From assembly GCF_008329605.1 (NCBI RefSeq), contig NZ_NPKO01000006.1:62001-126000 (forward strand): a stretch of 64,000 bases of DNA, written 5' to 3'. The position numbers and the translations under genes are program-made. Below, one piece after another: positions 32,235-38,928 of the stretch. The number at the start of each line of letters is the position of its first letter. Position 1 is the stretch's first letter. Source of the DNA: Mycolicibacterium sp. P9-64. GTDB taxonomy: Bacteria > Actinomycetota > Actinomycetes > Mycobacteriales > Mycobacteriaceae. Under the pieces are notes generated by a model. The model did not search any database and was not told where the DNA came from. It worked only from the letters and a program-made list of their open reading frames with translations.

Positions 32235-33071
32235 TTATACGACGACGAACCAGATCGCGATGTAGTGGCAGATCGCTGCGGCGGCGGTGAACGCGTGGAA
32301 GAACTCGTGATAGCCGAACGTCCGCGGCCACGGGTTGGGCCAGCGCACGCCGTACAGAATGGCGCCGATGTTGTACAGCACGCCGCCGCTGGCGAGCAGG
32401 ACCACGGCGGTCAGGCCTGCGCCTGCGAGCAGGGTGCCCGCGAACCAGATGGCGGTGTAGCCGAGCAAGAGATAGAGGGGCACGCCGACCCATCGCGGCG
32501 CTGACGGCCACCACATCTTGAGTGCAACGCCCGCTGCCGCGCCGCCCCACACCATGAGCAGAACCTGGTTCCCGGTCTGCGGCGGCATCGCCAGCATGCA
32601 GAACGGGGTGAAGCTGCCTGCGATGAACACGAAGATCAGCGAGTGGTCGATCCGCTTCATCCACTTCAGCGTGGTCGCGGACTGCCAATGCACGCGGTGG
32701 TAGAGGGCACTGAAGCTGAACATCGCCACGATGGTGGCGGTGTAGATCGAGGCCGCCACGACGGCCTCGCCAGACGAAAAGATCCATGCCGCGGACACCA
32801 GGGCCACCCCGGCGATGATCGCGGCGACCGCAGAGCAGAAGTGGATCCAGCCGCGCGCCTTTGGCCTGCCGAGGATGTCGGTGACGGTATCTGCGAGGAC
32901 CTGCGGGAGGTCATCGTCGGCGCCGGCGTTCTGCGGGAGGTTGTCGTCTTCGAGGAAGGTGGGCGCGCGGTTGCCGGGGTGAAGAGGTGTTTGCGGATCG
33001 GCGCGTCCGTGGATCTTTGTGCTCGTCGCCGATGTGCGATCGTTCAGGAGGTCTCCGTAGTCGACGGGCAA
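32235..33071 (-). CDS. Hemolysin III family membrane protein (TrhA/PAQR type)
   Basis: 278 residues. Seven membrane segments with the three PAQR/hemolysin-III metal-site motifs: 'SFSALYHRVHW', 'LKWMKRIDHSLIFVFIAGSFTPF' and 'FGYHEFFHAFTAAAAICHY'. Bacterial members affect membrane fluidity and fatty-acid balance; haemolysis is only a historical label. The first about 65 residues are hydrophilic and acidic and are not part of the usual family, so a start further in is possible. It is 81 bases upstream of URC1 on the same strand. Confidence 0.85.
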   Translation of the reverse strand: MPVDYGDLLNDRTSATSTKIHGRADPQTPLHPGNRAPTFLEDDNLPQNAGADDDLPQVLADTVTDILGRPKARGWIHFCSAVAAIIAGVALVSAAWIFSSGEAVVAASIYTATIVAMFSFSALYHRVHWQSATTLKWMKRIDHSLIFVFIAGSFTPFCMLAMPPQTGNQVLLMVWGGAAAGVALKMWWPSAPRWVGVPLYLLLGYTAIWFAGTLLAGAGLTAVVLLASGGVLYNIGAILYGVRWPNPWPRTFGYHEFFHAFTAAAAICHYIAIWFVVV

Positions 33072-33183
33072 GCCCAGTGCGGCGGCAGGCGATCGCTGTG
33101 GTTACGACGCAGGGTCAGCGTACAGGCGAAGGCTCGACGATCCCCGTTCAGCGTTTCGTTCGCGGTGTCGTGACGATTTGCTG

Positions 33184-33855
33184 TTACGTCGGCCGCGCAC
33201 CGCGGCGACGCGCAAGATCCCTGATGTCTTCGGGCAATGCGTCGACGTCGACGAGTTTGGGAAGCAGCTCCGGTTCGCCCGAGATCGCGCGAAACACCAG
33301 CCCCACCGTGACGTCGTGGTTGGGGCGGTGGGTGACGACGACCTCATCGCCCGCACGCACGGTGCCAGGGCTGATCACCCGGAGATAGGCCCCGGGAATC
33401 GCGGCCTTGGTGAAGGTCTTGATCAAGTCCGGTATCTCCAGGAAACCGACGAACGTCCGGCACGGGGTGCGCGGTGAGGTGACTTCGAGCACCAAGCCAT
33501 CCGACCCGACGTGCCAACGCTCGCCGATTCGCGCGCCAGTCACGTCGATGCCCGAGGTGGTCAGGTTCTCGCCGAAGTTGCCATTGTCCAGGGTGCGGCC
33601 GAACTTGATCTGCCAGTCGTCGAGGTCTTCACGCGCATATGCGTACACGGCCTGATCGTCGCCGCCGTGCGCCTTCTTGTTGCCGATCGCATCTGCGATC
33701 AACCCACTTCCGAGGCCGTCGGGCTGGGGCCCAGGCGGGCGCACTGCGACGGCGTCGTCCGTCGGCCGCTTGTCGATGCCGGTCAGCGCCGACGGTTTGT
33801 CCGGATTTGGCCGGGGCTTGGCGAGATTGACGGTCAACACACTGGGCATGTTCAC
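33184..33855 (-). CDS. MOSC-domain protein (YiiM-like)
   Basis: 223 residues. MOSC features are 'AVYAYAREDLDDWQIKFGRTLDNGNFGENLTTSGIDVTGARIGERWHVGSDGLVLEVTSPRTPCRTF', with the conserved Cys in TPCRTF, then 'AYLRVISPGTVRAGDEVVV'. MOSC proteins bind molybdenum cofactor or sulfur carriers; YiiM-type ones reduce N-hydroxylated compounds. The substrate is unknown. Neighbours give no strong clue. Confidence 0.85.
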   Translation of the reverse strand: MNMPSVLTVNLAKPRPNPDKPSALTGIDKRPTDDAVAVRPPGPQPDGLGSGLIADAIGNKKAHGGDDQAVYAYAREDLDDWQIKFGRTLDNGNFGENLTTSGIDVTGARIGERWHVGSDGLVLEVTSPRTPCRTFVGFLEIPDLIKTFTKAAIPGAYLRVISPGTVRAGDEVVVTHRPNHDVTVGLVFRAISGEPELLPKLVDVDALPEDIRDLARRRGARPT

Positions 33856-33904
33856 GAGCTTAAGTCGAAGTGGTCGAAGGCGTCGGCCGCCGAGGTCGTG
33901 GCAC

Positions 33905-34483
33905 TCAGTCCGGCCAGCGTGACCGAAGCGACACGGGCGTCCAACTCGGCCACGACGACGAGCCGACCGCGATGCCGCCGCTCGTTCGGGCGACGATGCG
34001 TGGGCCGTCCCGCCGCGAGTTGTCGTAAACCGTTGCGGTGTCTGACTGAGCGGCGGCCGTAGCGACCAATGCCCACAGTCTGCGGTGGCGTTGGCGGATC
34101 TTGTTCTCTGGCACGTCGTGGCCGCCGGCGCGCACCCTGTGCTCGACGCGTTCCACCGCGAGATCCTCGGGGATCAGAAGGACGTGCACGACGATGGTGT
34201 AGCCCGCGGCACGCGCAGTGCTGACCAGATCAAGCTTGGAGGGGTGCGAGAAGACGGTCTCGGCGATGAACGATCTGCCCAATTCGATGAGTCGGGAACG
34301 GGTTTCGGAGGCTACCCGCGCCGCGTCGTAGGCGTGTGCAAGGGGATCGTCGGGCCAGCGTTGCTTGGCGATCTCGTCGGCGTTGACGAACACGCTGCGG
34401 GGGAGCAGCGGAGCAAGGGTGAGCGCTACGAACGTCGACTTTCCTGCTCCGTTGGGGCCGACGACGAGGTCAGCGCGCTTCAC
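33905..34483 (-). CDS. Zeta-toxin-family kinase
   Basis: 192 residues. Walker A is GPNGAGKST (9-17), with 'VFVNADEIAKQRWPDD' (the acidic zeta signature), 'RSRLIELGRSFIAETVFSHPSKLDLVSTARAAGYTIVVHVLL' and 'RVRAGGHDVPENKIRQRHRRLWALV'. Zeta toxins phosphorylate UDP-N-acetylglucosamine and poison wall synthesis; chromosomal short versions may use other substrates. The end ('DNSRRDGP' to 'RSRWPD') looks full-length. It starts 3 bases after the antitoxin-like gene, the usual antitoxin-toxin order. Confidence 0.85.
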   Translation of the reverse strand: MKRADLVVGPNGAGKSTFVALTLAPLLPRSVFVNADEIAKQRWPDDPLAHAYDAARVASETRSRLIELGRSFIAETVFSHPSKLDLVSTARAAGYTIVVHVLLIPEDLAVERVEHRVRAGGHDVPENKIRQRHRRLWALVATAAAQSDTATVYDNSRRDGPRIVARTSGGIAVGSSSWPSWTPVSLRSRWPD

Positions 34484-34486
34484 CGA

Positions 34487-34876
34487 CTAGCGCTCACCCG
34501 CGATTACGGCAGAGGTGCCGTCTGGCCGGTACTCGACGAGCTGTTCGGCGTCGTTCAGCGCGACCATCGTGATGCCACGGGCGGCGAGGACGTCACCGTA
34601 GTTCGTGCGCGCGAGGCTCTCCTCGATCGCCGCGGAGACTTCGGCGTTGAAGACGATGCCTTCCTCGACGCTCAGATCGGTCGTGTCGAGGTCGCCGGTG
34701 AGCGCCAGTTCGACGCGACGTCGCGCGGCCGTCTGATGGCTCGACACTGCCCGCCCGACCCGTGCCCAGTGGTCGAGTTGTTGCTTCGCCGAGCGGCTCT
34801 GACGGGCGCCCTCGGTCGTGGCGCTCTCCATCAGGTCAGCTGCTACCCGAGTGACCCGGTCGGCTGCCTCTGGCAT
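34487..34876 (-). CDS. Putative antitoxin (ParD-like) partner of the zeta toxin
   Basis: 129 residues from the ATG at 34874-34876, 5 bases after GGAGG; a TTG at 34906 lies inside the operator and is rejected. The N-terminus 'AADRVTRVAADLMESATTEGARQSRSAKQQLDHWARVGRAVSSHQ' resembles mycobacterial ParD-like antitoxins, which carry a ribbon-helix-helix-type DNA-binding part. The remainder would contact the toxin. The gene order, 3-base gap and tandem operators support an autoregulated module, although this antitoxin class is unlike classical epsilon. Confidence 0.7.
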   Translation of the reverse strand: MPEAADRVTRVAADLMESATTEGARQSRSAKQQLDHWARVGRAVSSHQTAARRRVELALTGDLDTTDLSVEEGIVFNAEVSAAIEESLARTNYGDVLAARGITMVALNDAEQLVEYRPDGTSAVIAGER

Positions 34877-34891
34877 GTCTACCTCCACGGC

Positions 34892-34928
34892 TGTAGCAAT
34901 GTGCAACTCAGTGTAGCAATCTGCTACA
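34892..34928. promoter_or_regulatory. Tandem operators of the toxin-antitoxin module
   Basis: TGTAGCA-ATC-TGCTACA (34912-34928) is a perfect 17-bp palindrome. A second, imperfect copy TGTAGCA-ATG-TGCAACT (34892-34908) begins 20 bp away, two helical turns. They lie 16-52 bp upstream of the antitoxin ATG, as expected for an antitoxin that binds its own promoter cooperatively. Confidence 0.65.
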
Positions 34929-35031
34929 AGCTGGTGCGATTCGTCGCGATCGTTTTGGGTCGACGCGCCCGGGGTACTGCGCCTTCGACCCGGATGTGGA
35001 CGCCGGAGCCCGAGACGAGAGCGAGAATTCC

Positions 35032-35448
35032 ATGCCCTACCAAGTCAAGACGGCCGCTGCGGTACTCGGCGGATCGGCCCTTCTGGCCTTCGCGGTGGGA
35101 TGTGGGGGTAGCAACTCGGACAGCCCGTCCAGCAGCACCTCTTCGACGATGACTACGTCATCCAGCACCGCGCCGTCGACGACGACGACCGCTCCCGGCG
35201 GCACCGGCGTCGTCCCTGGTGGTCCCACCGGCAGTGGCGGTCCCGCTGGTGGTGGTGGCGAGATTCCTGGCGGTCCTACCGGCAGTGGCGGTCCCGGCGG
35301 CGGTGGCGGCGCGATTCCTGGAGGGCCCACCGGCGGTGGCGGTCCCGGTGGTGGCGGCGGCAGCGTTCCGGGCGGTCCTACCGGCAGCGGCGGTCCCGGT
35401 GGTGGCGGCGGTTGTGTTCCCGGCGTGGGATGCGTGACGGTCCCGTAG
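35032..35448 (+). CDS. Glycine-rich putative lipoprotein with 17-residue repeats
   Basis: 138 residues from ATG 35032. The N-terminus (MPYQVKTAAAVLGGSALLAFAVGC) ends in a weak lipobox AVGC with Cys24 as possible acylation site. A Ser/Thr linker (31-54) follows, then four tandem 17-residue units of the type GGPTGSGGPGGGGGAIP (63-130) and a short tail GVGCVTVP with two more Cys. This resembles a cell-surface spacer. It is not a PE/PPE protein; function unknown. Confidence 0.6.
   Translation: MPYQVKTAAAVLGGSALLAFAVGCGGSNSDSPSSSTSSTMTTSSSTAPSTTTTAPGGTGVVPGGPTGSGGPAGGGGEIPGGPTGSGGPGGGGGAIPGGPTGGGGPGGGGGSVPGGPTGSGGPGGGGGCVPGVGCVTVP
35218..35421 (+). repeat. Four 51-bp coding tandem repeats (17-residue Gly/Pro units)
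   Basis: Units start at residues 63, 80, 97 and 114 of the glycine-rich lipoprotein and differ only at a few positions (PAGGGGE, PGGGGGA, PGGGGGS, PGGGGGC). Base-level similarity is high, so copy number may vary between strains. Confidence 0.8.
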
Positions 35449-35497
35449 CCATTCTTGATCTCAAGTTCCGTGAGGTCTGGGTCTCGAGGGGAAGAGC

Positions 35498-36001
35498 TCA
35501 GAGTGCCAGCCGAAGCTCGGGGGATTCGAGGTCCAGCAGCGCCCGCTTGACGGAGAGCCCGCCGGCGTAACCGGTGAGGGCGCCGTCGGCAGCGACCACG
35601 CGATGGCACGGCACGATGATCAGCACCCGGTTGCGCGCCAACGCGCCACCGATCTTGCGTGCGTCGGACAACGGGCGACCCATCTGCTGCGCGATGGCTC
35701 CGTAGCTGATCGTGTCGCCATAACCCGTTGCAGCGTAAAGGGTCTGCAGGGTGATGGCGTCGAACGCGCTCATATGGGACCAGTCGATGGGAACCGTGAA
35801 GTTGCGTCTGGCCCCGGCGAGATACTCGTCGATCTGCCGACCGGCTTCGAAGGCGTGAGCCCGCCCGAAACCGAGATCAGTTGACGGTGCAGGCGGATCC
35901 GCGCTGAAGGCGACTCGGGTCAGGCCGAAGGCACTCGCCTCGATGGTCAGGTTGCCGAGCGGGGTCGCGTGCGCGGTCTTGGCAATGGTCATGGTCGCCA
36001 T
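35498..36001 (-). CDS. Methylated-DNA--protein-cysteine methyltransferase (MGMT)
   Basis: 167 residues from the ATG at 35999-36001, after GAGGAGCG. The active-site motif is PCHRV with acceptor Cys132. The DNA-binding part is 'AFDAITLQTLYAATGYGDTISYGAIAQQMGRPLSDARKIGGALARNRVLIIV'. It removes methyl groups from O6-methylguanine in DNA in a one-shot reaction. It is the last gene of the Ada-like operon, 32 bases after the Ada zinc-domain gene. Confidence 0.92.
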   Translation of the reverse strand: MATMTIAKTAHATPLGNLTIEASAFGLTRVAFSADPPAPSTDLGFGRAHAFEAGRQIDEYLAGARRNFTVPIDWSHMSAFDAITLQTLYAATGYGDTISYGAIAQQMGRPLSDARKIGGALARNRVLIIVPCHRVVAADGALTGYAGGLSVKRALLDLESPELRLAL

Positions 36002-36033
36002 GGTTTTTCGCTCCTCGTGATTTGACTCTTGCC

Positions 36034-36324
36034 CTATAGACGACCGCCACCGCCGGAATGTGAGCCGGAATGCGACGTGTCCTTCGTCACCCACGCGCCG
36101 TAGTGCTCGGGCAGGCACACCGCGCACGGCCGGTAGCCGGCGGCGACGGCCGTGCGCTCGTCGGCGAAGAACACCCGATGCATTACGTAACCACCGCGGG
36201 CAATGGCCCTCAGCGCTGACGGGCAGTCGAGCCTGCCGTACAGCTTCCCGCGCCGGTGCCCGCCGAACTGGCCGGGCGTCGGGCTCTCATAGAGCTCGCC
36301 ATCAGGGCCGGTCAGCGTGAACAT
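36034..36324 (-). CDS. Stand-alone Ada metal-binding domain protein
   Basis: 96 residues, beginning 4 bases after the oxygenase stop. 'ESPTPGQFGGHRRGKLYGRLDCPSALRAIARGGYVMHRVFFADERTAVAAGYRPCAVCLPEHY' is the Ada N-terminal zinc domain. Cys34, Cys67 and Cys70 are visible; Ada uses four zinc Cys including the methyl-accepting Cys38, and I see no fourth at the matching place. It may thus not accept methyl groups from phosphotriesters, or may use a His. It is followed by a Gly/Ser/His tail. Confidence 0.8.
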   Translation of the reverse strand: MFTLTGPDGELYESPTPGQFGGHRRGKLYGRLDCPSALRAIARGGYVMHRVFFADERTAVAAGYRPCAVCLPEHYGAWVTKDTSHSGSHSGGGGRL

Positions 36325-36328
36325 CGTG

Positions 36329-37054
36329 TCATTGGGCGTCGTGCAGGACCAGGCCGAGGGTGTGGCGATACCCGGAGCGGATCCGGCTGACCCCATGTCG
36401 CACCGGCGATCTCGACCATCCTCGCTTCGTCGGGGTCGGGCGGTCGCGGGTGGTGAAGATCAGCCCGTGTCCTTGCTCGAGCACCGTCACCGTGCCCTTG
36501 GACTGGGCTCGGGCGCGTTGCTCGACCAACAGGAACTCCCCACCGGTGTGATCGACGCCGGGCCGGTCCAGGCCGAACACCACCTGAAGGGGGAAGACGA
36601 GGTCCCCGTAGAGGTCGCGGTGCAGTGCGTTCCAGCCACCGGCGGTGTAGCGCAGCAGAATCGGGGTCGGCCTGCCCTGGCCGGCCGCATGGCAGGCGTC
36701 GAGCCAATCCTCGAAGTCGTCGGGCCACGGCGCCGGGTCGCCCAACCGCTCGGCCCAGTCCCGCGCGACCGGCAGGAGCCTGCGGTAGAACGCCGCGCGC
36801 ATCTGCATGATCGATTCGGGTACCGGGTTGGCGAAGTAGCGATAGGTGCCCTCCCCGAACCGGTACTTGGCCATGTCGATCGTCGAACGGAACCGCTGCC
36901 GGTCGTCCCACATCGAGGCGAACCCCGCACACTCGGCGGCAGTGAGGATCGGCCCGGTCCGAGCGCAACCGAAGCCATCGATCTCCTCGATGAGCGCGGG
37001 CCAATTCTGGCCGGAGATGCGTTCGGCCACAGGTGCTTCGGTCAGGCTGGTCAT
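36329..37054 (-). CDS. 2-oxoglutarate/Fe(II) oxygenase for damaged DNA (DUF2086 type)
   Basis: 241 residues; the ATG at 37052-37054 overlaps the MGMT stop as ATGA. The iron site is H145-x-D147 (WNALHRDLYGDLVFPLQ) with a distal His, probably H220 in 'SPVRHGVSRIRSGYRHTLGLVLHDA', and Arg/His for 2-oxoglutarate nearby. 'YRFGEGTYRYFANPVPESIMQMRAAFYRRLLPVARDWA' is typical of the Oxygenase-NA family (PF09859), annotated as oxidative demethylation of alkylated DNA, an AlkB-like job. The Ada/MGMT neighbours support this. Confidence 0.82.
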   Translation of the reverse strand: MTSLTEAPVAERISGQNWPALIEEIDGFGCARTGPILTAAECAGFASMWDDRQRFRSTIDMAKYRFGEGTYRYFANPVPESIMQMRAAFYRRLLPVARDWAERLGDPAPWPDDFEDWLDACHAAGQGRPTPILLRYTAGGWNALHRDLYGDLVFPLQVVFGLDRPGVDHTGGEFLLVEQRARAQSKGTVTVLEQGHGLIFTTRDRPTPTKRGWSRSPVRHGVSRIRSGYRHTLGLVLHDAQ

Positions 37055-37650
37055 GCTGCCTCCATGGTCAACAGGGTCTGCTTGGCGTCGATGCCTCCGA
37101 CGTATTGGCCGATCGAGCCGTCGGTGCGGACCACCCGGTGGCACGGGATGACCACCGGGAGGGGATTGCGAGCGCAGGCCGTTCCGACGGCGCGGACGGC
37201 CCGAGGGCGACCGATCGCGGCCGCGACGGCCGCATAGCTCTCGCGGTGCCCGTAGCCGATCTCGGCGAGATGGTCGATCACCTGGCGGCGGAAACCGTCG
37301 GTGAGGCGCAAGTCCAGCGGGACGTCGAAATGTGTGCGGCGCCCAGCGAAGTACTCCTCGATCTCGCGTGCCGCGCCGTCCAGCCGGGCAGGTGCCCGAA
37401 GGATTCTTGGGCTGACCTTGTCGGCCAGCGTCGCGAGCACCGCGTCGTGGCCCTCGCTGGCGTAGGCGACGCGCACCAGGCCGACGGGGGTCGCGGCCAG
37501 CAGCAACGACCCGAGCGGGGTGTCGAGGGTTCGGTACGCGACGTCCAACAGGTTTGCTTGCTCGGCGTCGCGTTCGAGGCGGCCGTGCAACCGCGCCAGG
37601 GCCTCGGAGTCGTCCCCGCCCAATGCATCGAAGAGGTTTTCGGGTTTCAT
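37051..37650 (-). CDS. Second MGMT-type methyltransferase (Ada C-terminal-like)
   Basis: 199 residues; the start overlaps the sigma-factor stop as ATGA. The active site is IPCHRV with Cys170, preceded by 'RRQVIDHLAEIGYGHRESYAAVAAAIGRPRAVRAVGTACARNPLPVV'. An extra N-terminal segment (1-40, 'FDALGGDDSEALARLHGRLERDAEQANLLDVAYR') is not the Ada zinc domain and looks helical. It removes alkyl groups from O6-alkylguanine; with a second MGMT in the operon, the two may differ in substrate or regulation. Confidence 0.88.
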   Translation of the reverse strand: MKPENLFDALGGDDSEALARLHGRLERDAEQANLLDVAYRTLDTPLGSLLLAATPVGLVRVAYASEGHDAVLATLADKVSPRILRAPARLDGAAREIEEYFAGRRTHFDVPLDLRLTDGFRRQVIDHLAEIGYGHRESYAAVAAAIGRPRAVRAVGTACARNPLPVVIPCHRVVRTDGSIGQYVGGIDAKQTLLTMEAA

Positions 37651-38129
37651 GATGGGCCGTCCTTTGGATAGATCCTTCTCAGCGCCTTGATGCCGTCCGC
37701 GGCCGCTCTACGGGCGGCATCGGGGGAGTTGCCGAGCAGTTGTGCGATCTCGGCGTGCCGTAGCCCGGCGACGTGGTGATACGCCACCGCCATTCGCTGT
37801 TTGTCCGGCAGTGACGCGAGCGCGGCCCAAAGGTCGGGATCGTCGTCCGCGGAGTGTGCGGGCTGGCTGTGCCGCTCAGGAAGCGACTCCGCGGGTACGG
37901 GTGCGCGGGTGATTGCGCGTCCGACGTCGATGGCGCGCCGATGGGCGATCGTCACCAGCCACGCCTCGACGTTGGCCGTCGGTTCGAGGTCCGGATAGGC
38001 GCGCATGGCGGACAGAAACGTCTCCGACCATGCATCGTCGGCGTCGACGGGCCCGAGCACCGCGCGGCAGACACGCAGCACCGTTGGGCCGTACTCGGCT
38101 ACCACGTCCTCGAACGGTCGCACATTCAC
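37647..38129 (-). CDS. ECF-type sigma factor of the alkylation-repair operon
   Basis: 160 residues from the GTG at 38127-38129 (a second GTG is at 38123; a TTG at 38213 would add 28 residues). Sigma region 2 is 'FEDVVAEYGPTVLRVCRAVLGPVDADDAWSETFLSAMRAYPDLEPTANVEAWLVTIAHRRAIDVGR', and region 4 is 'ALASLPDKQRMAVAYHHVAGLRHAEIAQLLGNSPDAARRAAADGIKALRR'. No anti-sigma gene adjoins; it is coupled directly to the MGMT, so it probably drives its own operon after alkylation damage. The start is less sure than the identity. Confidence 0.85.
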   Translation of the reverse strand: MNVRPFEDVVAEYGPTVLRVCRAVLGPVDADDAWSETFLSAMRAYPDLEPTANVEAWLVTIAHRRAIDVGRAITRAPVPAESLPERHSQPAHSADDDPDLWAALASLPDKQRMAVAYHHVAGLRHAEIAQLLGNSPDAARRAAADGIKALRRIYPKDGPS

Positions 38130-38215
38130 ATCCTGTAGACGCACCTCGGCGGCGAAACGTGAGATCGACTCAACCAGATGCAGCCGACGGGCCGCTCTGG
38201 TTCCTTGCCCCAAAA

Positions 38216-38245
38216 TACTCGCTTGCGTATATTCGCCTACGAGTA
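38216..38245. promoter_or_regulatory. Candidate PadR operator
   Basis: TACTCG (38216-38221) and CGAGTA (38240-38245) are inverted arms 18 bp apart, with an AT-rich centre (GCGTATATTCGCC). The site ends 21 bp before the PadR start and may also touch the divergent sigma-factor promoter. Confidence 0.45.
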
Positions 38246-38266
38246 ATTGAAGGCGAGGTGCCTGCC

Positions 38267-38923
38267 GTGGCTCGCAAACGCAAGGTTGCCAACCTGATGG
38301 CGCTGGCCGTGCTGGCCACCGTCGTCGAGCGCCCCATGCATCGCTATGAGATGGCGTCGGTCATGCGCGCCCGTGGCAAGGACCGCGACATGGACGTCAA
38401 GTGGGGCTCGCTCTACACCGTCGTGCAGAACCTCGAGAAGAACGGCTTCGTGGAGCCGGTCGAGGTCACCCGGCAGGGCGCCCGCCCCGAGCGCACCGTC
38501 TACCGGATCACCGAGGCCGGCCGCCGCGAGCTCGTCGAGTGGACGCGCGAGCTGATCTCCGAACCCGAGACCGAACACACGCGGTTCATCGCAGGCCTAT
38601 CCGTCATGATCGTGCTGGCGCCCGACGACGCGATCGCGCTGTTGCGCAAGCGAATCGTCAGGCTATCCGAGCAGATCGATGCCCAGCGCGCCATGGTCGC
38701 CGACGTCGGGGCAGAGGTGCCACGGCTCTTCCTCGTGGAGGACGAATACCGGATCGCGATGGCCGTTGCGGAGGTCGAGTGGACGCGATCCCTCGTCGAC
38801 GGTCTGTCATTCGGCAGCTTCCCGATGCTCGACGTCTGGCAAAGGTTCCATGAAAGCGGCTCCCTTCCAACTGAACTCGCCGAGTTGGCCCAACGCGACA
38901 CCGAGCACGAAGAACAGGATTAG
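38267..38923 (+). CDS. PadR-family transcriptional regulator
   Basis: 218 residues from GTG 38267 (MARKRKVANLMALAVLATV), 8 bases after GAGG; GTG 38258 is an alternative. The winged helix is 'MHRYEMASVMRARGKDRDMDVKWGSLYTVVQNLEKNGFVEPVEVTRQGARPERTVYRITEAGRREL' and the C-terminal helices ('IAGLSVMIVLAPDDAIALLRKRIVRLSEQIDAQR') dimerise. PadR proteins repress detoxification genes and respond to phenolic acids or drugs. It is 5 bases upstream of an FAD monooxygenase gene, so it probably controls its own operon. Confidence 0.88.
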   Translation: MARKRKVANLMALAVLATVVERPMHRYEMASVMRARGKDRDMDVKWGSLYTVVQNLEKNGFVEPVEVTRQGARPERTVYRITEAGRRELVEWTRELISEPETEHTRFIAGLSVMIVLAPDDAIALLRKRIVRLSEQIDAQRAMVADVGAEVPRLFLVEDEYRIAMAVAEVEWTRSLVDGLSFGSFPMLDVWQRFHESGSLPTELAELAQRDTEHEEQD

Positions 38924-38928
38924 AGCAC

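Noticed and set aside
26268..33071. Riboflavin-synthesis function for the RibA-like gene at 30864-32153
   Set aside because: The long URC1-type N-terminal region and coupling to URC4 and upp fit uracil catabolism better; no other riboflavin gene adjoins.
35218..35421. CRISPR array
   Set aside because: Repeats are contiguous, in frame and without spacers.
35032..35448. PE_PGRS-type protein
   Set aside because: Gly-rich, but there is no PE domain and no GGAGG-type PGRS pattern; it has a short signal/lipobox and 17-residue units instead.
35037..35609. Proline-rich minus-strand open frame opposite the glycine-rich lipoprotein
   Set aside because: It is the complement of the Gly repeats (GGN read as NCC), has no plausible start context and overlaps the MGMT gene.
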